Shown here: positions 19,818 to 30,085 of the stretch, in pieces
Position numbering within the stretch: the first letter of the stretch is position 1
Layout of the letters: every line of letters begins with the position of its first letter
The notes under the pieces: model-generated
Seen by the model: the letters and a program-made list of their open reading frames with translations, nothing else
What the model was told of the DNA's origin: nothing
Database searches by the model: none
Made by a program: the position numbers and the translations under genes
Assembly (NCBI RefSeq): GCF_024704365.1
Contig: NZ_JAJDFY010000001.1
Location: 658,501-722,500, forward strand
Direction of reading: 5' to 3'
DNA from: Thermomonas sp. S9
Lineage (GTDB): Bacteria; Pseudomonadota; Gammaproteobacteria; Xanthomonadales; Xanthomonadaceae
Length of the DNA: 64,000 nt

Positions 19818-20360
19818 GTGAGCGCGATCGAGTTGCCGGATTGGAACGAAGTGGCGCAGGCCGCCGACCGCCTGGCCCTGGCCAGCACCCCGGCCGAGCT
19901 GCACGGCGCGCTGTGCGGGTGGCTGGCGGCCGGCGGCGCGGATGCGCCCGACTGGCCGGCGCGGGTGCTGGCCGATCCCGGCGTGCCCGCGCCGCAGGCG
20001 GGCGATGCGCTGGACCGCCTGCGCAGCGCCAGTGTCGCCCAGCTGGGCGATCCCGATTTCGGCTTCACCCTGCTGCTGCCGGACGGCGAGCCGCCGGTGG
20101 TGCGCGCCGCCGCCCTGTTCGCCTGGTGCCGCGCCTTCCTCGGCGGGTTCGGGCTGGCGGTGGAGGGCAAGCCGCTGTCGGAGGACGGGCAGGAGGCGCT
20201 GCGCGACCTCGCCAGCCTGGGCGCGGCGCAGGTCGACGCCAACGACGACGGCAGCGACGAAGAGGCGCTGGTCGAGATCGAGGAATACCTGCGCATGGCG
20301 GTCCTGCTGCTGCATGCGGATTGCGCGCTCGGGGCGCAGCACCGCGCGCGCCTGCACTGA
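19818..20360 (+). CDS. UPF0149 family protein YgfB
   Basis: 180 residues, acidic and helical. UPF0149 features: TPAELHGALCGWLAAGG, RAAALFAWCRAFLGGFGLA and the acidic ANDDGSDEEALVEIEEYLRMAVLLLHADC near the C-terminus. GTG 19818 was chosen because it starts the conserved region (SAIELPDWNEVAQ). The ygfB-pepP order is conserved in gammaproteobacteria. In Pseudomonas YgfB has been linked to control of ampDh3; its role here is unknown. Confidence 0.85.
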   Translation: MSAIELPDWNEVAQAADRLALASTPAELHGALCGWLAAGGADAPDWPARVLADPGVPAPQAGDALDRLRSASVAQLGDPDFGFTLLLPDGEPPVVRAAALFAWCRAFLGGFGLAVEGKPLSEDGQEALRDLASLGAAQVDANDDGSDEEALVEIEEYLRMAVLLLHADCALGAQHRARLH

Positions 20361-20370
20361 CGGGCGCGCG

Positions 20371-21693
20371 ATGCAGGCCACCAGCGCCCGCACCCGCAAG
20401 CTCCTGGCCCGGCGCCGGCAGGCGCTGAGTGCAGGCCGCGGGCGGCGAGGCCATCCTGATCCTGCCCGCGGCGCCGGAGCGCATCCGCAGCCGCGACACC
20501 CACTATCCCTACCGCCAGGATTCGGTTTCTGGTACCTCACCGGTTGCGCCGAGCCGGAGGCGGTGCTGGTGCTGGTGCCCGGCCGTCGCCACGGCGAGTC
20601 GATCCTGTTCTGCCGCGAGCGCGATCCCGAGCGCGAGGGCTGGGACGGCCCGCGGCTGGGCCCGGAAGGCGCAGTGGACGCGCTGGGGCTGGACGATGCC
20701 TACCCGATTACCGACATCGACGAAATCCTGCCGGGGCTGCTGGAAGGCCGCCGCCGGGTGTACTACCCCCTCGGCCGTGACGCCGAGTTCGACCTCAAGC
20801 TGATCGGCTGGCTCAACCGCGTGCGCGCGCAGGCGCGCCAGGGCGCACAGCCGCCGCAGGAATTCCTGGCGCTCGGGCATCTGCTGGACGAGATGCGCCT
20901 GTTCAAGTCGGCCGAAGAAATCGCGCTGATGCAGAAGGCGGCCGATATCAGCGTGCAGGCACACCGCGCCGCGATGCGCGCGGCGCGCCCGGGCATCCAT
21001 GAATACGAGTTGCAGGCCGAGCTGGAATACGTGTTCCGCCGGCATGGCGCGCAGCCGGCCTACCCCTGCATCGTCGGGGCGGGTGCCAACGCCTGCATCC
21101 TGCACTACGGCGCGAATAGCGCGCGGGCGCGCGCCGGCGAGCTGGTGCTGATCGATGCCGGGGCCGAACACGCCGGCTACGCGGCGGACATCACCCGCAC
21201 CTTCCCGGTGTCCGGCCGCTTCAGCCACGCGCAGCGCGCGCTGCACGACCTGGTCTGCGCCGCGCAGGCCGCAGCGCTGGCGCAGGCGCGGCCGGGGCGG
21301 CCTTTCTCCGCGATGCACGAAGCGGCGGTGCATACGCTGACCGAGGGGCTGCTCTCGCTCGGCCTGCTGCGTGGCCGTCTGCAGGAGGTGATCGCCAGCG
21401 GCGGCTACCAGCGTTACTACCGGCACAAGACCGGGCACTGGCTGGGGCTGGACGTGCACGATGCCGGCGAATACCGGATCGACGGCGCCTCGCGCCTGCT
21501 GGAGCCGGGCATGGTGGTCACCATCGAGCCGGGGCTGTACGTCCCCGCCGACGATGCGGCGGTGGCGCCGGAGTGGCGCGGCCTCGGCATCCGCATCGAA
21601 GACGACGTGCTCATCACCCGCGATGGCCACCGCGTGCTCACCGCCGCGCTGGAACGCAGCGCGGACGAGATCGAGACGCTGATGAGTCGCTAG
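20371..21693 (+). CDS. pepP: Xaa-Pro aminopeptidase (aminopeptidase P), two frameshifts near N-terminus
   Basis: M24B metallopeptidase that removes N-terminal residues preceding proline. The C-terminal pita-bread domain has all dinuclear metal ligands in place: DAGAEHAGYAADITRTF (two Asp), TGHWLGLDVHD (His), TIEPGLY (Glu) and RIEDDVLI (Glu). Two compensating lesions disturb residues about 20-52: TGAG at 20426-20429, where CTGGTG or CTGATG is expected, and a missing base at about 20523-20527. Repair gives AGGEAILILPAAPERIRSRDTHYPYRQDS.FWYLTG, the normal N-terminal domain. It starts 10 bases after ygfB and converges on pepQ. Confidence 0.9.
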   Translation: MQATSARTRKLLARRRQALSAGRGRRGHPDPARGAGAHPQPRHPLSLPPGFGFWYLTGCAEPEAVLVLVPGRRHGESILFCRERDPEREGWDGPRLGPEGAVDALGLDDAYPITDIDEILPGLLEGRRRVYYPLGRDAEFDLKLIGWLNRVRAQARQGAQPPQEFLALGHLLDEMRLFKSAEEIALMQKAADISVQAHRAAMRAARPGIHEYELQAELEYVFRRHGAQPAYPCIVGAGANACILHYGANSARARAGELVLIDAGAEHAGYAADITRTFPVSGRFSHAQRALHDLVCAAQAAALAQARPGRPFSAMHEAAVHTLTEGLLSLGLLRGRLQEVIASGGYQRYYRHKTGHWLGLDVHDAGEYRIDGASRLLEPGMVVTIEPGLYVPADDAAVAPEWRGLGIRIEDDVLITRDGHRVLTAALERSADEIETLMSR

Positions 21694-21720
21694 CCCCGGG
21701 GCTGTTGTGCGGGTGCCGCG

Positions 21721-23040
21721 TCAGCCTGCGGCGAATGCCTCGCGGGTCAGGTTGAGCGGCGCCTGGTCGGTGCACGCCACGTCATCTTCGATGCGGATGC
21801 CGCCATACGGCTTGAACGCGGCGACCCGCTCCCAGTCCACCGCATCGCCCTGGCCCCTGGCCTTGAGCGCGTCCAGCAGCATGTCGATGAAGTAGATCCC
21901 CGGCTCGATGGTGACCACCATGCCGGGTGCCAGCGTGCGGGTCAGGCGCAGGTAGGGATGGCCGTCGGGCTTGGCAAGCGTGCCGCCGGCGTCGGAGGCG
22001 GCAAACCCGGCCACGTCGTGCACCTGCAGGCCGATCCCGTGGCCGATGCCGTGCGGGAAGAACGCGCTGGAGACGCCCCGCGCCACGGCGTCCTCGGGGG
22101 CGATCCGCAGCACGCCGAATTCGCGCAGCACCCCGGCCAGGCGCAGGTGCGCGTCGAGGTGGATCCGGCGGTAGTCGGTGCCGGCGCGGACCTGGTCGCA
22201 CAGCTGCAGCTGCACCGTGTCCACTGCGCGGATCAGCGCCGCGAAGTCGTCGTCCTGCGCCGAATAGGTGCGGGTGATGTCGCTGGCGTAGCCGCCGACG
22301 CTGGCGCCGGCGTCGATCAGGAAGCTGCGCACCGGTTTCGGCGGCAGGCGCTCGCGCTGGGTGTAGTGCAGCACCGCGGCGTGCTCGTTGAGCGCGACGA
22401 TGTTGCCGTAGGGCAGGTCGTTGGCATCCTGTCCGGCGGCCTGGCAATAGGCCAGATGGATGCCGAATTCGCTGGCGCCGGCGCGGAACGCGCGCTCGGC
22501 CGCGCGGTGGGCACGCACTCCGATGCGGCTGGCCTGCCGCATCATTTCGATTTCGTAGGGCGTCTTGAACGCACGGTGGTACTCCAGATACTGCAGCACC
22601 GGCTCCGGGTTGTTCGGCACGTAGCTGCCCAGCGCGCTCTGCGCCTCGCCGAGGATGGCGCAGCGGAATACCGGCGGCAGCAGGCGCACGGCCTCCTCCG
22701 GGGTGCGGATCACCTGGATGTCGAACTGCTCGACCCAGTACTCGCGCGGCATCGCCGGCACCGCGTGCCAGTAGTCGTGCGGCTGCAGGAAGATGAGCGC
22801 CGGCCGCTTGCCCGGGGTGATCACCAGCCAGCTGCCCGGCGCCTGGGTCAGCGGCAGCCAGGCCTTGAACTGCGGGTTCACCGCGTAGGGGTAGTCGCGA
22901 TCGTCGAACGCCTGGTAGTGCAGGGTGCCGCTGGGGATGACCAGGTGCTCGAAGCCGCCGCGGCGCAGCGCTTCGGCGGTGCGGGCCTGCAACGTGTCGA
23001 GGTGGGCGGGATACAGCGCAGCGAGCGAGGGCGTGGACAT
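21721..23040 (-). CDS. pepQ: Xaa-Pro dipeptidase
   Basis: 439 residues, intact. M24B enzyme cleaving Xaa-Pro dipeptides; bacterial PepQ can also hydrolyse organophosphates. The N-terminal domain FDDRDYPYAVNPQFKAWLPL is PepQ-specific and distinguishes it from pepP next door. Metal ligands: IDAGASVGGYASDITRTY (two Asp), PHGIGHGIGLQVHD (His), TIEPGIYF (Glu) and GGIRIEDDV (Glu). The two paralogous peptidase genes converge with a 27-base gap. Confidence 0.94.
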   Translation of the reverse strand: MSTPSLAALYPAHLDTLQARTAEALRRGGFEHLVIPSGTLHYQAFDDRDYPYAVNPQFKAWLPLTQAPGSWLVITPGKRPALIFLQPHDYWHAVPAMPREYWVEQFDIQVIRTPEEAVRLLPPVFRCAILGEAQSALGSYVPNNPEPVLQYLEYHRAFKTPYEIEMMRQASRIGVRAHRAAERAFRAGASEFGIHLAYCQAAGQDANDLPYGNIVALNEHAAVLHYTQRERLPPKPVRSFLIDAGASVGGYASDITRTYSAQDDDFAALIRAVDTVQLQLCDQVRAGTDYRRIHLDAHLRLAGVLREFGVLRIAPEDAVARGVSSAFFPHGIGHGIGLQVHDVAGFAASDAGGTLAKPDGHPYLRLTRTLAPGMVVTIEPGIYFIDMLLDALKARGQGDAVDWERVAAFKPYGGIRIEDDVACTDQAPLNLTREAFAAG

Positions 23041-23109
23041 CTCAAGAACCGATCGCAGACGTGGGTGGACCCCGATTGTCGCGCATCCGGCGGTGCCGCG
23101 CAGGGCGCG

Positions 23110-23451
23110 TCAGCCCTCCGCCTGCGCCACCCACAGGCGCAGGCGCTGCAGGGCCTCGGGCGAGAGCCCGAGGAAACGCATGCCCACCCAGGACTGCCCG
23201 GGGGCGCCGGCCTTGTCCTGCCACAGCACATGCGCGCCGACCTCCAGCGCGGGTGCGCCGGGCAGGTGGTCGGGCAACTGGAATCGGAGCTGGAACAGGG
23301 CGTCGTCGGGCAGGCGGCGGTTGGCGATCAGCAGCATGCCGCCGACCGAGACATTCCCGAGGTAGCCGACCGGCTCCTCCAGGATCGTGTCGAACACTTC
23401 GACCATGCCGGGCACGCTGCGGCGGACCTGGCGGCGGGACTCAATTCCCAT
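23110..23451 (-). CDS. PilZ domain protein
   Basis: 113 residues with a single PilZ domain: RRQVRRSVPGMVEV (the RxxxR arm) followed by GYLGNVSVGGMLLIANRRLP, the [D/N]xSxxG turn, and WVGMRFLGLSPEALQRLRLWV at the end. PilZ domains bind c-di-GMP or act as its non-binding partners. The ATG overlaps the 3' end of the DUF1631 gene by 11 bases, so translation is coupled. With the GGDEF/EAL proteins in the window it could form part of c-di-GMP signalling. Confidence 0.85.
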   Translation of the reverse strand: MGIESRRQVRRSVPGMVEVFDTILEEPVGYLGNVSVGGMLLIANRRLPDDALFQLRFQLPDHLPGAPALEVGAHVLWQDKAGAPGQSWVGMRFLGLSPEALQRLRLWVAQAEG

Positions 23452-25737
23452 CGGTGGGCTCCATGCCGGTGGGGTCGGAATCGCCCTGGCCGATCCGCTG
23501 CAGGCTGGCCAGGGTGGCATCCCAGGCCATTTCGGCCGGGCTCGGGTCGCCGTCGAGCAGGCGCAGGTTGCCGGCGGCGAGCATGCGCGCCAGCACGTCC
23601 AGATCCTCGCCGCTGGCGCGCTGGCCGCGGCGGTTGACCAGCAGTGCCTGCGAGGTCTGCGTGCTGGCCCAGGCCAGCCGGCGCCGCAGCGGGAAGTCGC
23701 TGGCGTCCAGCAGTTCCACCCAGGCCGGGGTCTGCAGCGTGCGCAGGCGGTCGCGCGCGGCCAGCTCGGCAGGGGCCAGCGGCGCCGGTGGTTCCAGCAC
23801 CACGTCGTTGCCTTCGCCCAGGCGCGCGCGCGCGCGCAGCTGCACCAGTAGTTCCGTGCGCGAGGCGAGATCGCCTTCCTGCGCGCCGCCGTGGCCCAGC
23901 TGGTGGGCGATGGTGGTGGCGTCCTCGGCGTGGTAGCCCACTTGCTCCAATGCGCCGCGGATCTGCGCGGCCAGGGCGTCGTCGCCGGTGGCCGCGGCTT
24001 CACCGGTGGCCAGGTCGATGATGCGCGCGCTGGTGGCGAGCACGTCGCGCCAGTCCTCGGAGGCCTCACCGCTGCGCAGGTGGGTCAGCGCCACCACGTC
24101 GATCCACGCCTGTTCGATCAGGATGGCCTGGAACCGCGGCAGGCTGCGCCCATGCAGCAGCCGCTGCACCTCCTCGTTGGCGCGCTGGCGGGCCAGCGCC
24201 AGTTTCTCGCGCCCGCGCGCGGCCTCCACCTGCCGGCGTTCGGTCATTTCCGCCTTGCGCGCCTGTGCCTGCAGGCCGGATTGCAGGGTGCGGTTGGCCT
24301 CGATGAAGGTGTCCAGCGCGCCCTCGCTGTCCTGCTGCACTGCGGCCACCGCGCGCTGCAGCAGGCCCAGCCACTGGCTGTCGAGGTCGTCCTCGGCCAG
24401 CCAGCGCGCGCCGGCCAGCGAGACCGCGTTCAGCAGCTGGCGCGCCGGGTGCGCCGGGTCGGTGAAGAAGCGCTGGTCGCGCAGGGCCAGCTGCGCCAGC
24501 GGCAGGCGCAGGCGCTCCACCAGCGCCTCGCCGGGACTGTGCCGGCGCAGCTCGCGCTGCAGCTGGGTGAGGTAGAGCGCGAGCAGGTCGAAGCTGTCGT
24601 TGTCGATGTCGGACAGCGCCACCCCGTGGCCATGCAGCTGGCGCGCCTGCGCCAGCAGGATCTGGCGGTAATCGGCCAGGCTCTCGGCCTTGGTGGCGGT
24701 GCTGCGCATGCGCTGCAGTGCGCCCAGCACCTCGTCCGCGCGCAGGGTTTCGCGCACGCGCTCGTCCACCCCGCCGGGGCGCAGCTTGGCCAGCAGCAGG
24801 CGGCGCCGGTGCAGCAGGCCTTGCAGGGCGTTGAAGGCGGGATTGGTCGGGCGCCCCGTGCGGCCGCCAGCAAACGCGGTGCCCGCACCCATGCCGGGCA
24901 TGCCGGCGCCTGGCGTGCCCGCGGCGGGGCTGTCTGCGTCATGCCCAGGCGCGCCGCGCCCCACGCGCTGGCCGGTGGCAGGCGCTGCATTCGCGTCCTT
25001 GTCCTCCCGCAGGGCGGTCGGCACCGCCGATCCCGGGCGCACGCGCACCGGGATGAAGCTCAGGAACGGCAGGATCCCATCCTGGGCCAGGCGCGCGTTG
25101 GCCGCTTCCAGCAGCGGCGGGTAGAACTCCGCCATCGCCCGCTCGAACTGCTGGAACAGCTGCAGGCGCGCGTAGCGCGACAGTTCCAGCCCGTCCGCGG
25201 CGTCGGCCAGGGCGTTGCAGAGCGCATACGGCCCCAGCGGCAGCGCCTCGCCCTCCAGCGCAGGCGAGGCGGCCAGCACGCCCAGCCGATGCCCCAGCAG
25301 CTGCAGGGCCAGGCTGTTGCGGGCTTCCATCCGGCTGGCGATGTTCTGCAGCGTGGTCTCGTCGCTGAGCTCGTCGTCCTCCAGCAGCTTCAGCTCGGTC
25401 ACCGGGGCGGCATCGGCGTCGGCATGCGCCGCGCGTGCGGCCTGCAGGGTCGCCAGCGAGGCTTCGACCTGGGCCATGAAGCGGGTGGTGAACGCATGGC
25501 CGCCGCGGCCGAGGCTGCGGATCGCGGCCAGGCGCGCGATTTCCAGCGCCGGCTCATGGCGGGAGTGGTGTGGCTGAGCACGAAGGCGGTATCTTCCAGC
25601 AACTGCGGCAGCCGCTGCCCCATCTCTGCGCGCACGTCCGCCAGCAGGCGTTCCAGCGCCTGCCGCGCGCGCCTGGGCAGCGCGGCCTCGGCGAGCGTCG
25701 CGGGCGGTGTCCGGGTTGTGCTGGCCGCGATCGTCAC
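23441..25737 (-). CDS. DUF1631 domain-containing protein, frameshifted near N-terminus
   Basis: About 765 residues, mostly alpha-helical, matching DUF1631 proteins of Xanthomonads and Pseudomonads. It has LPLGPYALCNALADAADGLELSRYARLQLFQQFERAM, a low-complexity Gly/Ala/Pro linker near the middle, and DIDNDSFDLLALYLTQLQ. GTG start 25737 (MTIAASTTRTPPATLAEAALPRRARQ). The frame breaks at about 25558-25566 (one base short), after AFVLSHTT. Some family members are annotated thymidine phosphorylase on weak grounds, which I do not support. It overlaps the PilZ gene, and this pairing is common, so a c-di-GMP-linked role is a reasonable inference. Confidence 0.8.
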
Positions 25738-25887
25738 TGCAGTTGCGCCCCCTGCGCTCCGGCAATACCCGCATGGTATGCGCGATCGTTATGCGCCTCA
25801 ATCGGAGGCATTCCGGATGTCCGCCGCCACCCGATGCCGGCGTGGCCGCCCGCCGGCGCGGTCGCGCCTTCGGCCGCGGTCTTGGGT

Positions 25888-27075
25888 TCAGTCAAGGAAC
25901 AGGCCCACCACGTCGTTGGTGAAGCGGCGGCCGAGTTCGGTGGGGCGCAGCCAGTCGGGGTCGTCCTCCAGCCAGCGCGCGCGCGCGCGCGGTGGCCAGG
26001 CGGTCGGCGATCGTCGAGCGCGGCAACCCGGTGCGCGCCTCGAACAGCGCCAGCGGCACCCCGGCGTTCAGGCGCAGGGCATTGAGCATGAAGTCGAACG
26101 GCAGGCGCGCTTCGGTCAGGGGTTCGTCGCCGCCGATCGCCGCGTCGGTGCCGGCCTTCTCCAGGTACAGCAGGGGGTGGCGGATCTTCCAGCGCCGCCG
26201 CACCTGCTGCTGCGCGCCGAGGGTCAGCTTGCCGTGGGCACCGGCGCCGATTCCCAGGTAATCGCCAAACTGCCAGTAGTTGAGATTGTGCCGGCACTGG
26301 CGGTCGGACCGTGCGTAGGCGCTGACCTCGTACTGGGCGAAGCCGGCCGCGGCCAGTTGCGCCTGGCAGGCCTCCTGCATGTCCCAGGCGGCGTCGATGT
26401 CGGGTAGGTCCTGCGGCGGGCGCGCGGCGAAGCGGGTGCCCGGCTCCAGCGTCAGCTGGTAATGGCTGACATGGGCGGGCTGCAGGGCCAGCGCGCGCGC
26501 GCGATGTCGTCCACCGCCATCGTCAGGGTCTGCCCCGGCAGCGCGTACATCAGGTCGAGGTTGAGGTTGTCGAGGCCGGCGTCCTGCGCGGCCTTGACCG
26601 CGCGCTCGGCGTCGCCGCTGGAGTGGATCCGGCCCAGTCGCAGCAGGCAGCCATCGTCGAAGCTCTGCACGCCGAAGCTCAGGCGGTTCACGCCGGCCGC
26701 GCGGTAGCCGGTGAACGGGCCGTGTTCGACCGTGCCGGGGTTGGTCTCCAGGGTGATCTCGATGTCCGGCGCGAAGCGCAGGCGTGCGGCCGCGTCCTGC
26801 AGGAAGCGGTCGATCGCCTGCGGCGGGAACAGCGACGGCGTGCCGCCGCCGAAGAACACGCTGTGCACCGCCCGGCCCCAGACCAGCGGCAGGTCGGCAT
26901 CGAGGTCGCGCAGCAGCGCATCGACGTAGGCGTCGAACGGCAGGTCGCCCTTGCGCTCGTGCGAGTTGAAGTCGCAATACGGGCATTTGCGCACGCACCA
27001 CGGCAGATGCACATACAGCGCGAGGGGCGGCGTGGTGAGCATGGTTTGCATTTCAGCAGCGGGCGCGCCGGGCAT
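25888..27075 (-). CDS. hemW: heme chaperone HemW (radical SAM, coproporphyrinogen III oxidase-like), two frameshifts
   Basis: Radical SAM protein that binds heme and delivers it to respiratory enzymes. The 4Fe-4S motif CVRKCPYC is near the N-terminus (CxxxCxxC), with SAM-binding [11 protein letters not shown] and ETNPGT following. HemW rather than HemN is supported by the CPYCDFNSH form and the position beside rdgB. The frame slips in two (GC)n tracts, at about 26491-26503 and 25975-25991; correction gives [20 protein letters not shown] and [21 protein letters not shown], ending at TGA 25888 with about 395 residues. Start 27075 is 6 bases after rdgB; in-frame ATGs at 27051 and 27042 are alternatives. 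Confidence 0.88.
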
Positions 27076-27081
27076 GCGGGC

Positions 27082-27673
27082 TCAGCGCAGCACCGCCAAT
27101 TGCGCGCGCAGCTGCGCCAGCGCGAGGCCGCGGTGAGCTGTCGCGGTTCTTGATGTCCGCCGCCAGCTCGGCCGCGCTGCAGCCGTGCGCCGGCGAGAAG
27201 AACACCGGGTCATAGCCGAACCCGCCGCTGCCCTGGCGCGCGTGCAGGATGCGGCCTTCCCAGACCCCCTGCGCGATCAGCGGCAGCGGGTCTTCGGCGT
27301 GCCGCAGCAGCGCCAGCACGCAGACGAAACGCGCACTACGGGCGGTGTCAGGCACGTCGTCGAGTTCGCGCAGCAGCTTGTCGATGTTCGCCTCGCTGTC
27401 GCCATGCTGGCCGGCATAGCGTGCCGAGTACAGCCCCGGCGCACCGTCAAGCGCATCCACGCACAGCCCGGAGTCGTCGCCCAGCGCCGGCAGGCCGGTG
27501 GCGCGCGCGGCATGGCGGGCTTTGAGGATCGCGTTTTCGACGAATGACAGCCCGGTTTCCTCGGCATCGGTCACGCCGAACTCAGACTGCGCGTGCAGGG
27601 CGAAGCCGGTGCCCAGCAGTTCCCGCAGCTCCGCCAGCTTGCCGGCGTTGCCGCTGGCCAGCACCAGCCTCAT
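27082..27673 (-). CDS. rdgB: dITP/XTP pyrophosphatase, frameshifted near C-terminus
   Basis: Housecleaning NTPase that removes dITP, XTP and other deaminated nucleotides before incorporation. About 196 residues. Motifs: [17 protein letters not shown] (triphosphate loop), [43 protein letters not shown] (metal site) and [12 protein letters not shown] plus-strand TGAG (27134-27137) in place of TGG shifts the last 20 residues; repair gives [20 protein letters not shown]. The ATG overlaps the rph stop, so rph-rdgB-hemW form one operon. Confidence 0.92.
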
Positions 27674-28398
27674 GCCTGCGCCAGCGCCTCGTGCTGGGCC
27701 GCGAACAGCGCGGCGCAGCCCTGTTCGGCCAGCGCCAGCAGGGCATCCAGCTCGGCGCGGCGGAACGCATGGCCCTCGGCCGTGCCCTGCAGCTCGATGA
27801 AGCCGCCGCCGTCGTTCATCACCACGTTCATGTCGGTGTCGCAGGCGCTGTCCTCGGCGTAGTCGAGGTCCAGCACCGGCACGCCCTGGTAGATGCCGAC
27901 CGAGACCGCGGCGATCGCACCGAACACCGGGTTGCGCTTGAGTTCGCCGCGCGCCAGCAGTGCCGAGACGGCATCCACCAGCGCCACGTAGGCGCCGGTG
28001 ATGGCCGCGGTGCGGGTGCCGCCGTCGGCCTGCAGCACGTCGCAGTCGAGGGTGATGGTGCGCTCGCCGAGCGCTTCGCGGTCCACGCAGGCGCGCAGGC
28101 TGCGCCCGATCAGGCGCTGGATCTCCAGCGTGCGCCCGCCCTGCCTGCCGCGCGCGGCCTCGCGCTCGCTGCGGGTGTGGGTGGCGCGCGGCAGCATGCC
28201 GTATTCGGCGGTGACCCAGCCTTCGCCCTTGCCGCGCAGGAAGGTCGGTACTTTGTTCTCCACGCTGGCAGTGCACAGCACGCGGGTGTCGCCGAAGCTG
28301 ACCAGCACCGAGCCTTCGGCGTGGCGGGTGAAACCGCGCTGCAGGGTGATGGGGCGCATCTGGTCGGCAGCGCGGCCACTGGGGCGGGTGAAGGTCAT
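27670..28398 (-). CDS. rph: ribonuclease PH
   Basis: 242 residues, intact. Phosphorolytic 3'-5' exoribonuclease trimming tRNA 3' ends. Typical sequence: [46 protein letters not shown], then the phosphate-binding [19 protein letters not shown] and [23 protein letters not shown]. It overlaps rdgB by 4 bases and lies divergent from yicC, with 64 bases between them holding both promoters. Confidence 0.96.
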   Translation of the reverse strand: MTFTRPSGRAADQMRPITLQRGFTRHAEGSVLVSFGDTRVLCTASVENKVPTFLRGKGEGWVTAEYGMLPRATHTRSEREAARGRQGGRTLEIQRLIGRSLRACVDREALGERTITLDCDVLQADGGTRTAAITGAYVALVDAVSALLARGELKRNPVFGAIAAVSVGIYQGVPVLDLDYAEDSACDTDMNVVMNDGGGFIELQGTAEGHAFRRAELDALLALAEQGCAALFAAQHEALAQA

Positions 28399-28462
28399 GC
28401 AGATAGCGGAAAACGGTGGGCTGCTAGATTACCATCCGCATCCCGATGGTCCTGGATTTCGC

Positions 28463-29329
28463 ATGATCCGCAGCATGACCGCCTTCGCCGCCGGCGCGCG
28501 CGCCACCGAATGGGGCGAGCTGTCCGCCGAGCTGCGCGCGGTGAACCACCGTTTCCTCGATCTGAGTCTGCGCCTGCCGGACGAGTTGCGCGCCGCGGAG
28601 TCCGCGCTGCGCGAACGGGTCGCCGCGCGGGTTTCGCGCGGCAAGCTGGATCTGGTGCTGCGCCTGCGTGCCGCCCCCGCCGACGGCGCGGGCCTGCAGG
28701 TCGATGAAGCGCTGGTGGCGCGGCTGGGTGATCTCGCCTCCCGCCTGCAGCCGGCGTTCCCGCAGCTGCAGGTGGCGTTCACCGAGCTGCTGCAGTTCCC
28801 CGGCGTGCTGCAGTCGCGCGGGATCGATGGCGAAGGCGTGCAGCGCGAGGCGCTGGCGCTGCTGGACGCGGTGCTGGACGACTTCACGCAGGCGCGCGAA
28901 CGCGAAGGCGGCAAGCTGGCGGCGGCGATCGCCGAGCGTGCCGAGGCGATCGCCCGCATCGCCGCCGAGGTGCGCACGCTGGTGCCGCTGATCCGCGCCG
29001 GCCAGCGCCAGAAGCTGGAGGCGCGTCTGGCCGACCTGGCGCAGCCAGCCGATCCCGGCCGCATGGAACAGGAGCTGGTGCTGTGGCTGCAGAAACTCGA
29101 CGTGGACGAGGAGCTGGACCGCCTCGACAGCCACCTGGCCGAACTGCGCCGGATCCTGAAGGGCGGCAAGGAGCCGGTCGGCCGCCGCCTCGATTTTCTG
29201 CTGCAGGAGTTCAACCGCGAGGCCAATACCCTGGGCAGCAAGTCGGTGGACGCGCGTACCAGCAACGCCGCGGTCGAGCTGAAAGTGCTGATCGACCAGA
29301 TCCGCGAACAGATCCAGAACATCGAGTAG
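28463..29329 (+). CDS. yicC: YicC/YloC family endoribonuclease
   Basis: 288 residues, intact. The YicC N-terminus MIRSMTAFA is exact, followed by VNHRFLDLSLRLPDELR. The DUF1732 C-terminus has RLDFLLQEFNREANTLGSKS and ELKVLIDQIREQIQNIE. E. coli YicC is an endoribonuclease implicated in decay of the RyhB sRNA. ATG 28463 is chosen over the much longer upstream open frame, which overlaps rph. gmk starts 3 bases after the stop, the usual yicC-gmk-rpoZ-spoT order. Confidence 0.93.
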   Translation: MIRSMTAFAAGARATEWGELSAELRAVNHRFLDLSLRLPDELRAAESALRERVAARVSRGKLDLVLRLRAAPADGAGLQVDEALVARLGDLASRLQPAFPQLQVAFTELLQFPGVLQSRGIDGEGVQREALALLDAVLDDFTQAREREGGKLAAAIAERAEAIARIAAEVRTLVPLIRAGQRQKLEARLADLAQPADPGRMEQELVLWLQKLDVDEELDRLDSHLAELRRILKGGKEPVGRRLDFLLQEFNREANTLGSKSVDARTSNAAVELKVLIDQIREQIQNIE

Positions 29330-29332
29330 CCC

Positions 29333-29950
29333 ATGCGCGGAACCCTCTACATCGTCGCCGCGCCCTCGGGTGCCGGGAAATCCAGCATCGTCAACGCGGT
29401 GCTGGCGCGCGATCCGGGCATCCGCCTGTCGATCTCGTTCACCTCGCGCGCGCCGCGCCCGGGCGAGCGCCACGCCGAGCACTACAACTTCGTCAGCGCC
29501 GCCGAGTTCGAGGCGATGGTGGCGGCCGGTGATTTCTTCGAATACGCCCGCGTGCACGGCGACTGGAAGGGCACCGCCCGGCAGTCGGTGGAGCCGGCGC
29601 TGGCGGCCGGCCACGACGTGCTGCTGGAGATCGACTGGCAGGGCGCGCGCCAGGTGCGGGCCAAGGTGCCGGATGCGGTCAGTGTGTTCATCCTGCCGCC
29701 GTCGCGCGCTGCGCTGGAAGAGCGCATGCGCAGGCGCGGGCAGGACAGCGAGGAGGTGATCCAGCGCCGGCTGGCCGCCGCGCGCGAGGAGATGAGCCAC
29801 TACGCCGAGTTCGACTACGTGATCGTGAACGAGGTGTTCGACACCGCGGTTGCCGAGATGTGCAGCATCTTCACCGCCAGCCGCCTGCGCCGCGAGGCCC
29901 AGGCCACGCGCCACGCCGCCCTGCTCGCGGCCCTGCTGGAAACGCCCTGA
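29333..29950 (+). CDS. gmk: guanylate kinase
   Basis: 205 residues, intact. Phosphorylates GMP to GDP with ATP in purine salvage and (p)ppGpp precursor supply. P-loop APSGAGKSS near residue 10; SFTSRAPRPGERHAEHYNFVSAAEF (GMP-binding) and LEIDWQGARQVR follow. It is coupled to yicC and lies upstream of rpoZ-spoT, so GMP metabolism and the stringent response are adjacent. Confidence 0.96.
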   Translation: MRGTLYIVAAPSGAGKSSIVNAVLARDPGIRLSISFTSRAPRPGERHAEHYNFVSAAEFEAMVAAGDFFEYARVHGDWKGTARQSVEPALAAGHDVLLEIDWQGARQVRAKVPDAVSVFILPPSRAALEERMRRRGQDSEEVIQRRLAAAREEMSHYAEFDYVIVNEVFDTAVAEMCSIFTASRLRREAQATRHAALLAALLETP

Positions 29951-30009
29951 GCGGGCGCGGGTTCGCGCGCGAGCGCTTGCGGTAAGTTCATGATTTGCAA
30001 GGTGTCGGC

Positions 30010-30038
30010 TTGCGGATTCCCGCGCCTGAGGCTACACT
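30010..30038 (+). promoter_or_regulatory. sigma70-type promoter upstream of rpoZ
   Basis: TTGCGG (30010-30015) and TACACT (30033-30038) with 17-base spacing, 48 bases before the rpoZ start. Confidence 0.6.
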
Positions 30039-30085
30039 CCCCGCCCTTTCGTACCCTCGCAGCGGCCGCGCGCCGCAGGACACAC

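Noticed and set aside
25975..25991. (GC)n tract as a phase-variation switch in hemW
   Set aside because: Similar GC tracts coincide with breaks in unrelated housekeeping genes (pirin, fau, mpl), so slippage error is a simpler explanation than regulated phase variation.
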